64,000 bases of DNA from Drosophila pseudoobscura. Lineage: Eukaryota > Arthropoda > Insecta > Diptera > Drosophilidae. A model generated the notes under the pieces. That model was not told the origin of the DNA. It did not search any database and worked only from the letters and a program-made list of their open reading frames with translations. The DNA lies in the NCBI RefSeq assembly GCF_009870125.1, contig NC_046679.1, positions 23,994,001-24,058,000 on the forward strand, in the 5' to 3' direction. Of this stretch, positions 1-11,900 are shown one piece after another (positions within the stretch are counted from its first letter, which is position 1; each line of letters begins with the position of its first letter). A program made the position numbers and the translations under genes.

Positions 1-2043
1 TTATCGATTGGGATTTGAGATTTTCAAATGAAATAAAGCTAAATTGTATGGCTATTATATGAATTGAAAACTTATCGCATTGTTGCCCTTCTTTTTTCCC
101 ATTTCTCAGTTTAGGAATTGTGGATTTCATTCTTATAAATTTATGCTTTTCCTGATCTCTAGATCTCTATGTACAGTGCTAGTTTATTCTCCATAGCTTC
201 CCGTATCTTTTGATATCTTTAAAGCTCTTCAGTCACTCTAAAAACTTAACCCTTTGGTTACTGCCCTTCCATCCATCCCTCCCATCCCGCTGCCCATTTA
301 GGGGGTGTATTTGTTTGGCTTACGGCCTCCACCTCCATCCTCCTACCACTCCCCTACCAAGCTTTTCATTTCATTTGAAGCTCTGCCTCTGCTCTGCTCT
401 GCTTTGCTCATTCGGCTTTATCGGCACTCGCTTTTGTTTTATTTTTCTTTGGGGACGGACTGGAAATGTTATCCATTGGAAAAGGCCGAGAAGAGAGAAC
501 GAACGAACGAACGAACCCATAGTCCGGCGGATAGATAGGCGGCTCTACAAATGCCATACATTTTATTTACGGTTTAGTTCATATTTGTAGCTCGTGGCGG
601 CGGTTCGAGATCCCAAAAAAACTAAAACAAATTTATTTCCCTACGTAGGCGGACGGAAGTGTAAGAAAGACAAATCTTTCCGGGAGATAAGATGGAAAAA
701 CATGCGGGGAAATTGTAGATTCAAGTGGAGTGTTTTTGTGCTGGAAAAATGTCTATAGAAAATTTGGAGATGCTTTAAAAGCTAATGGAAAAACCTTGAT
801 GGATGAAAAGATCTTCTTTGATAAAAAGCCATTCCTTCTAATGAAATGATTGCTCTATTCAATCATTACCATAATTCTCATTAATTAATGGAATCAATGA
901 TCATGGTTCCCATTGATCTCTAACTCTAACTCGACCTCTGACGAACCCCAAGGCTCGATCATAACCTTGAAAGTATCTGTTTTGCATCGACCAAAACCCA
1001 ATTGAACTCAATTCTCGGTAGACAACCAACCTCCAAAAAAGGGGCGTCAATGGAATTATCTGAGTATCCCAATAGTCTCGCGACCAATTTCAACGACCTA
1101 ATCGTACCTCACAAATTTGCAATGTTTCAACAATGTCGAAAGGGGAATTTGGGTCGCACCAACCGAAGACCCGATGGGGCATGGCTAAGCCACAAATTAT
1201 TTGCAAATCAAGCTTTAATTAACCAACTCTGAGTTGACAGATTAGCATAGTATTTCACTCTACCCCCACCCCCACTCTCTCTCTCTCTCTCTCCCCCGTA
1301 CGTCTTTCTCTCTCGGTTCTATTCTTTGGTTAAGAGTGCAGTGCATATGACAGGTCAGTGTTCAGGAAGACGAATGTCTCTAACAAAACAAGTGACATGA
1401 AAACTGTGTCAATACTTGAGGGTTCGGGAAACGTTTTACCTTGCTGCAGGCAAACCGGACGGACGGACAGCTGCAACGGCTAGAAAGGTGAACAAGTGCC
1501 GGAGCCGAACCCCGCTGACTAATTGGATTTTCTGTGCGTGCCAGGTGCAGAAGACAGACTTCCAGCAAATAATACAAAAAGTTGTTGTATTCAAATCAAT
1601 CAATTGCAGTGGAAAATCGAACGTGAAGTGTGCTGAACGTGTGCGCCGGCAAATACAAAAAAAATATAACATTTTCTATATTTTTTGTGAGTTTTTGCAA
1701 CAAAGAATTCAACATTTTCCCCTATTGTCGTCACGTTTTTTCTAAATAGTGTGTGTGTGGCATCTTTTAGGCGCGTACAATGAACGCTCGAAAAAATCAT
1801 AGCATACTTTTAAGGCGCAATATTAAAAGTAGTACCTATATCAAACTGAGCAGCGCCACTGTGTAATAATTACGTTTTGATGTAGATAACCATGTCAAAT
1901 AACGTCCGATGCCTACTTTTCGTGTAGAATATAATCTCCCCAGCTATATTTTATTTTTCTTCTGTTTAAATTCTTTTGATGAAGGAAAAATTATTTTAGG
2001 CACTTGAGAGTAATATTGGTTGACTGAAAAAGAAAAAAAAGCG
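1..2043. other. Region upstream of the tRNA gene and pyd; no gene recognised
   Basis: No open frame here looks like a protein gene. The stretch holds AT-rich sequence, a GAAC tandem run near 497-515 and a CT-rich tract at 1275-1310. Sequence around 1355-1360 (TCAGTG) resembles an initiator downstream of the CT tract. The A/C-rich stretch around 1550-1680 looks like 5' UTR sequence. It could hold a distal non-coding first exon of pyd, but nothing here proves it. Confidence 0.4.
1275..1310. repeat. CT/GA simple repeat, possible GAGA-factor sites
   Basis: There is an almost pure CT run (GA on the other strand) of about 30 nt. Drosophila GAGA-factor sites are often runs of this type at promoters. 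An initiator-like TCAGTG lies about 50 nt downstream. The promoter role is inferred; the repeat itself is seen directly. Confidence 0.5.
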
Positions 2044-2050
2044 AAAAAAA
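2044..2050 (-). terminator. RNA polymerase III terminator of tRNA-Arg
   Basis: Seven consecutive A residues on the plus strand are a T7 run on the minus strand, starting about 13 nt past the tRNA 3' end. A run of T residues is the standard Pol III stop signal. Confidence 0.8.
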
Positions 2051-2063
2051 GATACTTTGTGTT

Positions 2064-2136
2064 CGACCGTGACAGGACTCGAACCTGCAATCTTCGGATC
2101 CGAAGTCCGACGCCTTATCCATTAGGCCACACGGTC
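2064..2136 (-). tRNA. tRNA-Arg(TCG): tRNA-Arg, anticodon UCG
   Basis: Read on the minus strand this is a 73-nt tRNA. The 7-bp acceptor stem GACCGTG/CACGGTC pairs perfectly and is followed by discriminator G. The anticodon arm has stem TCGGA/TCCGA and loop CTTCGGA, giving anticodon TCG, which reads CGA codons. The T arm contains the canonical GGTTCGAGTCC B box and the D arm contains TGGCCTAATGG (A box). There is no intron and no mismatch in the acceptor stem, so it looks functional. It lies about 160 nt upstream of, and antisense to, the first coding exon of pyd. Confidence 0.97.
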
Positions 2137-2297
2137 GCTTGTGTATTGTCGTTTTAAACGGGAATAAGTACGCGCACTCATGCTCTAGGGTTCTTGTTCC
2201 ATTCAGTAGCACGGCACTCGCTTTCCGCCCCCTCGGATTCCAACGCGAATTAAAGTTATATAATAAAAAAGCAAAAAAAAAAAAAAACGAAACGAAT

Positions 2298-2972
2298 ATG
2301 AAACCCACCCCGCGACGACGTAGTTTCAAGACGAAACAACCCAAATCGAACGTGTACAATCCTTTGGTGCGCTACCGCCCGACGGCCTACGTACGGAATG
2401 GCATCATTGGCGGCGGCGAGGGCCCCGGCTCCAGTGGCATCTACCAGATCGACGACCGGGTGTACACCACCAACAAAATGTTCCTCCGCGATGGCTACAT
2501 GTATCCCCGCCAGCCCGGCCAGCCCATGGATCCCCGGTACCCGCTGGAGTTGCACGAGTTCCCGCAACATTTCGGCGCCACTGGCCTGCAGCTGGTCAGC
2601 ACGCCAAAGGTGCACATAGCCGGGGAGTATTTGGAAGAGCAGCAACAGCAGCAGCAGCCCCAGCAGGTGCATCTGCAGCAGGAACAGGAGCGACAGGGCC
2701 GCAAAGCTGCCGCCGCTGCCGAAATAAATCTGGCCAATCACGTCTACTGGCTGGGCAAGCAAAAGTCCCGCTCCCGTTCCCGCAGCAACAGTGCGGGCAA
2801 CAAGAGCATGGCCAGCTGCCTGGGCGGAGGTGGGGGCGGCGGCGGCAGCAGGGACCGGGATCGGGATCGTCCCTATATACGGAATGTGGACGATCTGCTG
2901 AAGGCAATGGGCAAAAGGGAGGCAAATGCTGAAACAGCATCCACGGCATCGCAGCGACGACGCTTCAAAAAG
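2298..2972 (+). CDS. pyd: pyd alternative first coding exon (225 residues)
   Basis: It begins with the basic sequence [10 protein letters not shown] and contains Gln runs near 2641-2690, an Arg-Ser repeat near 2768 and a Gly run near 2825. It has no recognised domain. It ends AAAAAG followed by the donor GTAGGC at 2973, in phase 0, matching the phase-0 acceptor of the PDZ1 exon at 30598. Its 5' UTR must start between the tRNA and 2298, or be spliced in from further upstream. The open frame continues past the donor to 3287, which is intron read-through. Assignment to pyd rests on strand, phase and the lack of another acceptor gene; it could be a separate transcript. Confidence 0.75.
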
Positions 2973-5900
2973 GTAGGCATGTCAATCCCCAAAAGCAAAT
3001 ACAAATCAATCATCGCCGTGGATTGCATTTGTCAACCCAATGATTGCAACATTTTCAATTGTTGTGGCAAGGTGTGGCAAGACCACCTTAATTACATTTA
3101 CATTTGTTGCGCCTCGTTCCGCCAGGCCATCCGTCATCACCCGATCCGCCGAGTCGCCTCTGCAGTGGACAGAACTGAGGCACTGAAGCCTGGCAACCAG
3201 ACATCATTTGGGTTGTGGCACGGCCCCTGGGGTGCGTCTGCGCAAAAATTAAAATTAATGATGTTCCGAAATTCGCCTCTGGCCTAAAAGGGGAAATTGG
3301 TAGGAGTAGTGCAGAAAAGATGGCAGGGGGGGGGCAGGTCCGGACAGTAGCTGCTAATTTGCCATCCCAAAAAAAAACGAGGGGGAACGTTGTGAGTTGC
3401 TGCGGACACCGCAACTCTACGGTTATACCCGATACTAAGTCTGTATGGCTCTCCTCCGGCAGACGCCGCTAATATAAAACGACACGACAAAGAGTGCGTG
3501 CGAGAGAGACAGAAAATCAGTCTGAGCGTGACGTCGGGAGCTGCGTAGCCAATGCAAATTGATTTGTTCCTTTTGGCTACAAAAATTATCTGATCTGATC
3601 CAGATTCAGCAATCTGATAGATATGGTCATTATCTATGATTCTGCGTTTTTAGTTTTCTCAAATCTACAATATTGTGGATGCAAAAGATTTTCGTCCTTT
3701 GTGGGGGCGGAAGGGGGTGGGGCGAAATTTTGAGATATACGTTTTATAGTGACATCTAACAGGAGTGCGGATACTAAATTTGGTTACTCTAGCTTTAATA
3801 GTCTCTGAGATTTGTGAATATCCCCAGATTTGCATCTTTTGCGGGGGCGGAACGGGGTGTGGCGAAATTTTGAAACAAACTCGTCTCGGTCCGATATATT
3901 AGGAGTGTGGATACCAAATTTGGTTGCTCTAGCTTTTATAGTCTCTGAGATCTAGGCGCTAATGTTTTACTCTAAGCAAAGCCGCCTATGCTACGTGTGT
4001 GTTAGAGAGAGACAGGGCGAGAAAAAATGAAATTGTTTTCTTGATGCTGGCCATAATAATAATACGATCCAATTCAGATTCCGCAGTCTAAAAGATATGG
4101 TCATTCTCTACGATTCTGCGATTTTGGTTTTCTCGTATCTTTAAAATTGTGGATGCCACAGATTTTCGCCCTTTGTGGGAGCGGAAGTGGGCGGGGCAAA
4201 GTTTTGAAATATTTTTGGAGCAGTGACATATCACAGAAGTCTGGATCCAAAACATCGTTGCTCTAGCTCTTATAGTCTTTGAGCATTAGGCGCTGAAGGG
4301 GACGGACAGACGGACGGACGGACAGACAGACAGGGCTCAATCGACTCGGCTATTGATGCTGATCAAGAATATATATACTTTATAGGGTCGGAAACGATTC
4401 CTTCTGGACGTTACACACATCCACTTTTACCACAAATCTAATATACCCCAATACTCATTTTGAGTATCGGGTATAAAAACACACCTGCCCCATAAAAAGA
4501 TATTCACTCTACTTTTGGAACTCCTCCAACTCCAACTCCACTCCTCTCCACTCCACTCTGCTCCACTCTTTCTCCTTGATTCTTTTTCAATTTCTGAAAA
4601 GCCTGCTCTTTGATGCGGTTCCTTTAAGCCTTTGTCTCCCCCCCCCCCACACACTTTTCCCTGTGTCCTTTTATGCAGTTTTTTAAACCACTGCTGTTCA
4701 GGCAGCCATGACGATTTGGTTTTTGCTTTATTTTAGATTTTTATTTTAAACTTGGTTTCTTTTTTTTTTTTTTGCATTTGCTTTGCTGTGGTGTCTTCTT
4801 CGTCATTAGTGGATTTGTTGCTTCTTCTGGTTTATTTTTCTGGCTTAATTCCTCTCTCGCTTGGGGCACAATTTATGCGCTTCTGTTTCGGATTCCAATT
4901 CTCGGACTCGGTCTACTCTGAGGAGCACTTGAGTTTGAGAAATTGGTTTCGTTGATTGTGCTTTTGGGGCAGAAACAGAACAGTGCTTCGAGGAGTGAAG
5001 ATAAATGGTGGCACCACCTTTATGAGGGTATGAGAGAGTTTGGGAGAGAAGTGTGGAAAAAAGGGTTACAGAAAACGAAGAATATTTTTAACTGGAGTTT
5101 TCTTCAATTTTAATGTAAATAATAAATAAAATAAATAAATAAAAAAAATAATAATACATAAATCATTTTTATCAACATATATATGTATATCAATATCATT
5201 TACAACCGCTTCGTTCCTTCGCTCCAGCCAGATATTGAATATTCCGCTCATCCGAAAGTGCTGATTTGTGCTATTCATTCAATTAATGCTTCCAAATGAC
5301 ATCGTTCGAAGCAGCAGAATTAGTTCATAGCTTCTTACTTATTTGTATATATCTCATAATCCCCATTATCTCGTTCTCTGACTCTCTACAAGTGTCTCTC
5401 TCTTTCAATATCAACACAATTCCCAATCACTCTTCAACCACTGTATAGTCTCCTACTCCCAGCCATGACTCAACTTCCGGCTGTGTGTAAAATTCCATTT
5501 ATAATTTCGCATCAACTCGAATGAAATGAAGTAAATTGTAAATGGAAGTGGAAGTGGAAGAAACCCAACGAAATGAGCATAAATTTATGCACTATATATG
5601 CAAGCCCCTAGATTCAAAAGAGTTAAGGATTTTAAGCCAAATCCGGGCAAGGAATTTCCCATATGCAAAGGCAAAAGCAAAAGCAAAAGGAAAAACCAAA
5701 AGCCCAAGCATTGGCAATGCAGTGCAAGTTGTCTCTGGTTGGGGGAATTCCCCCCATTTTTTGCTCGCTGCAGTTACTCGTAAATTTAATAAAGCCTTTG
5801 CCCTCGTACTCCTCTCTGGCTGATGTTGGCATGTGTTGTGGCATTTTCTTGAGGGTCTGTCTCTCTGTCTCTTCCTCCGAAGAAAGTTGTGCCCAGTAAC

Positions 5901-8900
5901 TTGTTAACAAAACTTCACAGATGGTCTTTTAGTTTGGTTTTTTTTGTGGTTTTACATTTTTCTGCTTTCAAGGCAGTCACGTGCCAAGATACCATATTTT
6001 TTGTTGCAGTTGCGGCATCTGATTGAAAATGCAAGCCGGGTTGTCAGTTCCAATCAAGCAATGGGGAGTAAGGAGTGTGAAAACCCCAAAGAATTGGCTT
6101 TGTTTAGTTGCAGCTTTAGGGCTAATTAAAATGTGAAGTTTTCAAAAAGTTTGGGAAGTTCAAAGTAATATTGTGATAACTGGAAGCTAAGGAAAGTTTT
6201 CCGGGAATTGAAAGTGAACAAAAATTATTTATTCAAAGTAAAATTAAGAATAATACTTTTAATAATAACGAAATTCTGCTTGTTATAATTCAATCATTTT
6301 GACTGGTCTCTGTTTATATCTCTTAAACCACAAAATCCGTATTATCCGCCTCAAGCCAGCAATATGACACAATCTCTGCGGATAATCTGCCTGTCTAAAT
6401 ATCTTTGACCAACAATTACGCCCCTCCGCGGAGCTCCGGAGACTTGTGCACATTTTTGGTGTACAAACTGCAGTAAGACAAACCCCACCAAAACCCTCTA
6501 GGCCCTCCTCCCCTTCCAAAAAAATACATATATATTTATACATATATAATTTGTAATGACCAACAGCAGAAACCAGCTGGCGTTTCTATGACGCCCCAAA
6601 CAAAGCAATAATTGTGTCAAAAAAAAAAAACTAAGAGACAAAGAAAAATAAAGCAGTGAAAAAGTTTGAAGTCGTGGCTTATCGAAGCTCTAATACCCAG
6701 TAGCTAGTTTCTATAGATTGAAAATAGAGCAGCATAGCGGATTTAATAGGTGTTCAAGGAGCCAAACGATATAAGCATATTTACGGAAAAATAACATTTA
6801 AAAGAGATCAATGTGCAGCTCCATTTCCGCATGATTGAGTTTAATTGCTTTATTTACTTTGGACCCTGATTGAACACTGGCTGTACTATATAGTACACAG
6901 ATATCCGATCATCTGTCCAATCCATTTTTGTTTTAATTTCTCTGCAGGAGATCCTCTACGAATGTAAAACTCACATTTGTATCAAATTGTAGCTTCTTAT
7001 CGAAGAACCACTGAAGGGACAACATATAATCCCCCGTCGGGAGGGGCAGACGCAACAGCTCGAACTTCAGATAAAAATCCTTGACAATTTGTGGACCCTT
7101 TAAAGGAAAAACTAAACATTTTCCCACTATTAACCTTATGACTATTCGAGTATCTTACCACAAAGGGGCACGTGTGGTTTATGTTTGAAAACTCTTTAAA
7201 TAGCCCATATATTAAATTAGCCACGGGGATATTCGGCTTTTGCAAATACCGGCAGACATCAACATGAAAATCGAATAGCCAGGGCTTGTATCCATTTGCC
7301 CTCTTGAACACTCGGCTATGAATTGATATATCTTTGGCTGGATGTAGCACCGTTCCATTCATATTGCAGAGCACTTTGTTCCGACTGACGGCCTTCAGAC
7401 GACAGTTATGGAACACAAACCAGGATGTATTGTGGCTCTCGCAGGCGACGTTCGTAAACTTGAAGATCACAGCATCCTGAAATGGTTCCACACATATTTC
7501 AGAGCGTTTCACATACGTGTCTCAATAGTTGATCAATAATTAACATACATTCAAGTCAAAGTTGAATGCTATCCATACTGCGAAGAGCACGAAGATTAAT
7601 GGATTGAACCCCATTCAACTGTTTTGTATTCTGTTCGGAGACCAACTAATATTCCAAATTTCGTGGCTCGAATAGTGTACTTATAAGAGGAAATGATTCG
7701 TTTAATTACAGTTCAATTATTAGCTGGCGAATATTTTTTGTAAGGAAAATTACCAGCTAATTTATATCGTTTTATAATGTTCCTCCGCTTTATTAGTAGA
7801 TTAACAAAAGCGATATACCAGATATTATCCCATGATATAGAACCCCATCACTAGCATCGAACCATAAAAAGAGCAAAAGGCAAGAGCCTCAGTCAGTGTA
7901 TAAATCAATCGATTTTCTATAGGATATATAATTTTTCAATTCAAAGTACGAGTGAATATGGAAAATTCTTTAATGAGAAAATCAAAAATGAGTGCCCTAT
8001 AGCAAATGGTGTTATTGTAATATATTGTATTGTATGAGCCCCAAAAAAAAATATGATGTATATGCTGAGAGAGCGCTTTAGCGAAGTCAGCTCTAACCTA
8101 GCACTTACCATCGAATTTTGACTGATATATTCCACCAGAGCTTGTTATTTAAACTCTTATTTTCACCGAATATGGACATGTGTGATTAAGTTTTGAATAG
8201 AATTTGAAAGCCCAGAGAAGCCACTGGATGATAAGGTTTATTCGGCGTTCTCTTTACGATAATGTAGTAAATTTTTGATGAAGGCAAAGCGTTGCATGGA
8301 TAAGATCGATGACAAAATGAAGGGCGCAGGAGAAAGTTAAAGAAAAAATAGACAAGCTGTTGATTTCTGATCTATATATTTCCCGAATTTATTTATGGTA
8401 TCGTATGGTAAATTTTTCTGGCTGTTACATGCATTTGCAGGAATTGAACATGCCCCTTTGCACACTCTCTTTGAGTACTGGGTATCAAAAATTAAAAGAC
8501 ACGCCGACAATTTGAAATGTTGCACGTGCTCACGAAATTTTATGAGCAATCTAGGAAAATACAAATAAATAAAAGCAACAGAGTAAGGGGGAAAGACAGA
8601 GAGAGAGAGAGAGAAAGAGAGAGAGAGGGAGAGAGAGGTACTGATAATATAATTGCTGTTGCATTAAGTTTTGGGGTAATTGCTTCACATAAGCCAGGTC
8701 ATTAACGGCGGACGGCGGTCCGCCAGATAGAAATCAACGCTTCAAACTTATTCCACCCAAAGAAAAAAAGAAAATAAACCAAGAAACAATTTAGTTTAAT
8801 TGAATTTTTGGGGAAAATAAAGTATAAACAACTCAACTTTGGCTATCGGTGGAGGAGGCTATCGTAGAGGGGGGGAAGAGTCAAGTTATTTAATTGAAAT

Positions 8901-11900
8901 TCTTTCACTTCTGTCTGCTGTCTGGCACATAACCTACGTTAATATGTTACCCATTGACCCACCGCCACCCAACCCCTTCTTGAGGCGGACTCTGAGTTAC
9001 GGTATTGTTTTGGTTTCCTTATTTTTCCGCATTTCCCATTCGTTGGCTTTCTGTCTACTCATGCAGAAGCACTTGAACAGACTCGCGGGGGGAAGACTCT
9101 TCTTGGGTTTTGTTTTGAAAGGTGGAGGAGGAGTTTCCTGGTCTGGTCAAAAACAGCAGAGACCTAGAAAAATATCATACCTTCAATGACAAGAAACTAT
9201 TTATGGATATTTGCCGGGCATGTTTTGCTGGGGTTTTGTTTATGGCCAAGGATTTAGGATAAGTGGAATGGAATTATAAAGAGAGACAAGGTTAAGTGGA
9301 ATACATAGTGGTATGTGATTCAGACATACTACAATCCAATCCCCTCACAAGGATATAATATACCGATAAATACAAGTACTTTCCACAGTACTGAGATCCT
9401 TCGGAAGAAGTGGCTTGTTATTGCCACAGCACCTCCCCCATACGAGTATTTATGATGGAATTTATACGACCTAAGCAGGTCTTAGGCAGGTATTGTGCCC
9501 CTCCTTGTGGCATATTAGATATTCCATTACCATTCCTTCATATTTATGATAGTGCTTAGCCAAATGCTTACCTGTAAATCAAAGAAATACTTAAATACAT
9601 ACATCTACTGACCGCACTTAACGCCCTTGCAATCGGTGACTGACTCATGGCTCATGCCCCAACCATCTGGTCTCCAACTCTCCCTCCCTCTCTCCCTCTC
9701 TCCCTCTCTCGCTCTCTTACCGAACTCTACAATTCTCTCCTTAACATGACACGCAAGTTCCTTAAGCATTTGCTGCACTCATTGCAAATTCACAGCAGCA
9801 GGCACTGTCGCTCCAACAACAACAACAAAAGCTCCTCCATCGCATTCCTATAAATACCAACTTCACACTGACTGCGGGGACCGCGGGCCTGCAGCTCCAG
9901 CAAAAGCTGGCAAGTTTTTCTTTTATCTTTGATTGCAAACTTGAACAGAGAGCGCACCAGGCAGCACCAGGCATCGCCAGGCAGCACCCAACAGGCAGCA
10001 ACAGACAAGAAAGGAAGGCAGGCTCTCTTCAGAGACTGGAGACTTTGATACCCTCTCTTTCAGATGCATGTTTCCTTTGAGAGCTATTCGAGTTGAGGGT
10101 AGAGTATAGGACGAGGTTAAATGGAATACATAGTGGACTTGAGAGTCTGGAGCCAGCTATTACCCATTAGACACTTGTTGAGCTTCGCTTTAAATATATT
10201 TTGATTATAGGATAGAGTTTATAGGATAGAGTCTTAAGATTTTATTCAAATTAATTCCAGCTCTAATTTTAATAATTGTTTAATATATTTATGAAAAAAA
10301 GATCCCTAAGATTTAATATTATATCTGAATTTGTATAAATATCCCTCCAAGTCTTCCCCTACAACCCATAATTGCTACGGCAGTCCCCTGAAGCATAAAG
10401 TGGATTCTGTGCAGAGTGTCACTCAAAAGGACATAGATATACCTATGCTGGATCCTTTACTGTAGTCCAAACTTCTCTTCAAAGACATGCCACCCCTCTT
10501 TGAAGAGTATTGCCATAAACTCCTTCGGACAGAGCGAGCGGAGAGGAGCCTTGCCAGTGCTGCCCATTTTGTAGCGCTGTCGCTTTGAGTGGAGTGGAAC
10601 CACAAACACACACACACACGCGCATACACTCGGACACATACAGATGGAACCGAAAAGTTGCCTGGCAACATTTCGCTGCTCATGTTGCCAGCAACAAGTT
10701 TACGTACGTGTCTACCTGAATCCGAATCCGCACACACCTGAATCAAAGGGGCGCATGGGTGCGTGTGTATTTGTGTGTGTGTGTGTGAGCATTTTTGAGC
10801 ATATTTTTTTTTTTTTTTTGTTGGACGTACCTACACGTACGCCGTCGCCACAGCCGCCGTCGCCGTCGGCTTTTGCTTTTTCTTGAGCGTGCCGCGCCGC
10901 GGCGTCCATTTCAAAAGTCGACAAAAGTTGGTGGCGAATGGACGCGATTAACGGATGAAAATTTTTTGGTGATACTCGGAGCGAGCTCTCTCGATATATT
11001 GATACCCTACCTCCCACGCCACCCCCCCTCTCAGTGATATTTACGTGTGTGTGTGTGTTGGTGTGTGTGTATGCTGTGATTTGTATTGCTGTTTCGCTTG
11101 CTCTTTCATCGGTTTCTTCGTGTCGGTGTTTGTTCGGTTTATTTCGGGGGCGCCTGTACTTTTTTATGCGATCCGATCGAACGTGCCTGGCATTATCCCG
11201 CTATCCGCGATCGGCGATCCCCAATCCCCGATCCGTGCCTTTGGCATTAGTTGCTGTTTTGTCACGCGCGCGTCTCGCGACTTCAATTAATTAACAAAAG
11301 CAACAACAAACACAACAAATCCACTCAAAAATCATACACAAAAAAAGAAAAAAATGTAATTCCAAGTGTCATATGCTACAGTGCCCAAAACCCGTTCTTG
11401 CACCAACAAAATAAAAAAAAAGAAGGAGAAAATCTTGCATTGACATTTTTTTTGTTGTTTGCCACAAGAACAAGATTTTCAAATGTCTGTGCAGCATGTT
11501 GCACTGAGCAAAAGCAGCATCAACCATCGTAGCCTCTACACAGCGAACAAGGAATATCATCGGAGATCATACAATAATTGTTGCAGCGCATTCCATACCT
11601 CCTGAGAGATGGATATAGTCAGCGGCTCGGGAGCGGGCAATCAACACGTTCTGCCAAACAACCACTTTCGTCATGAATCATTTCAGCAACAGGTAACCAG
11701 CGACACAGCAACGAACAGAACACAGAACCGAAACCACCAGAAAATATCTACAAACTGGGGCACTTTTATTATGTTTTTAAGGGAATTTAAACGATTTAAA
11801 GGCATTATTTTATGGATATCTGGAGGGCTTTACTGACCTTTGATTAATGTGATTTAGCACATAGCAAATAAAGACTATCTATAGCTCGTTTTTCCTTTAT

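Noticed and set aside
2139..2297. N-terminal extension of the pyd first exon from an ATG at 2139
   Set aside because: It would begin inside the tRNA flank and encode a non-conserved-looking segment followed by a Lys run from an A-tract. The ATG at 2298 is the better start.
6935..6950. Plus-strand splice acceptor TTTAATTTCTCTGCAG as a pyd exon start
   Set aside because: It lies at the 3' end of the antisense DUF1091 gene and no open plus-strand exon with matching phase and donor follows.
8450..8495. TIR-like word GAGTACTGGGTATCAAA as a second end of the 3423-4476 element family
   Set aside because: Only a partial match to the terminal repeat and no internal family sequence next to it.
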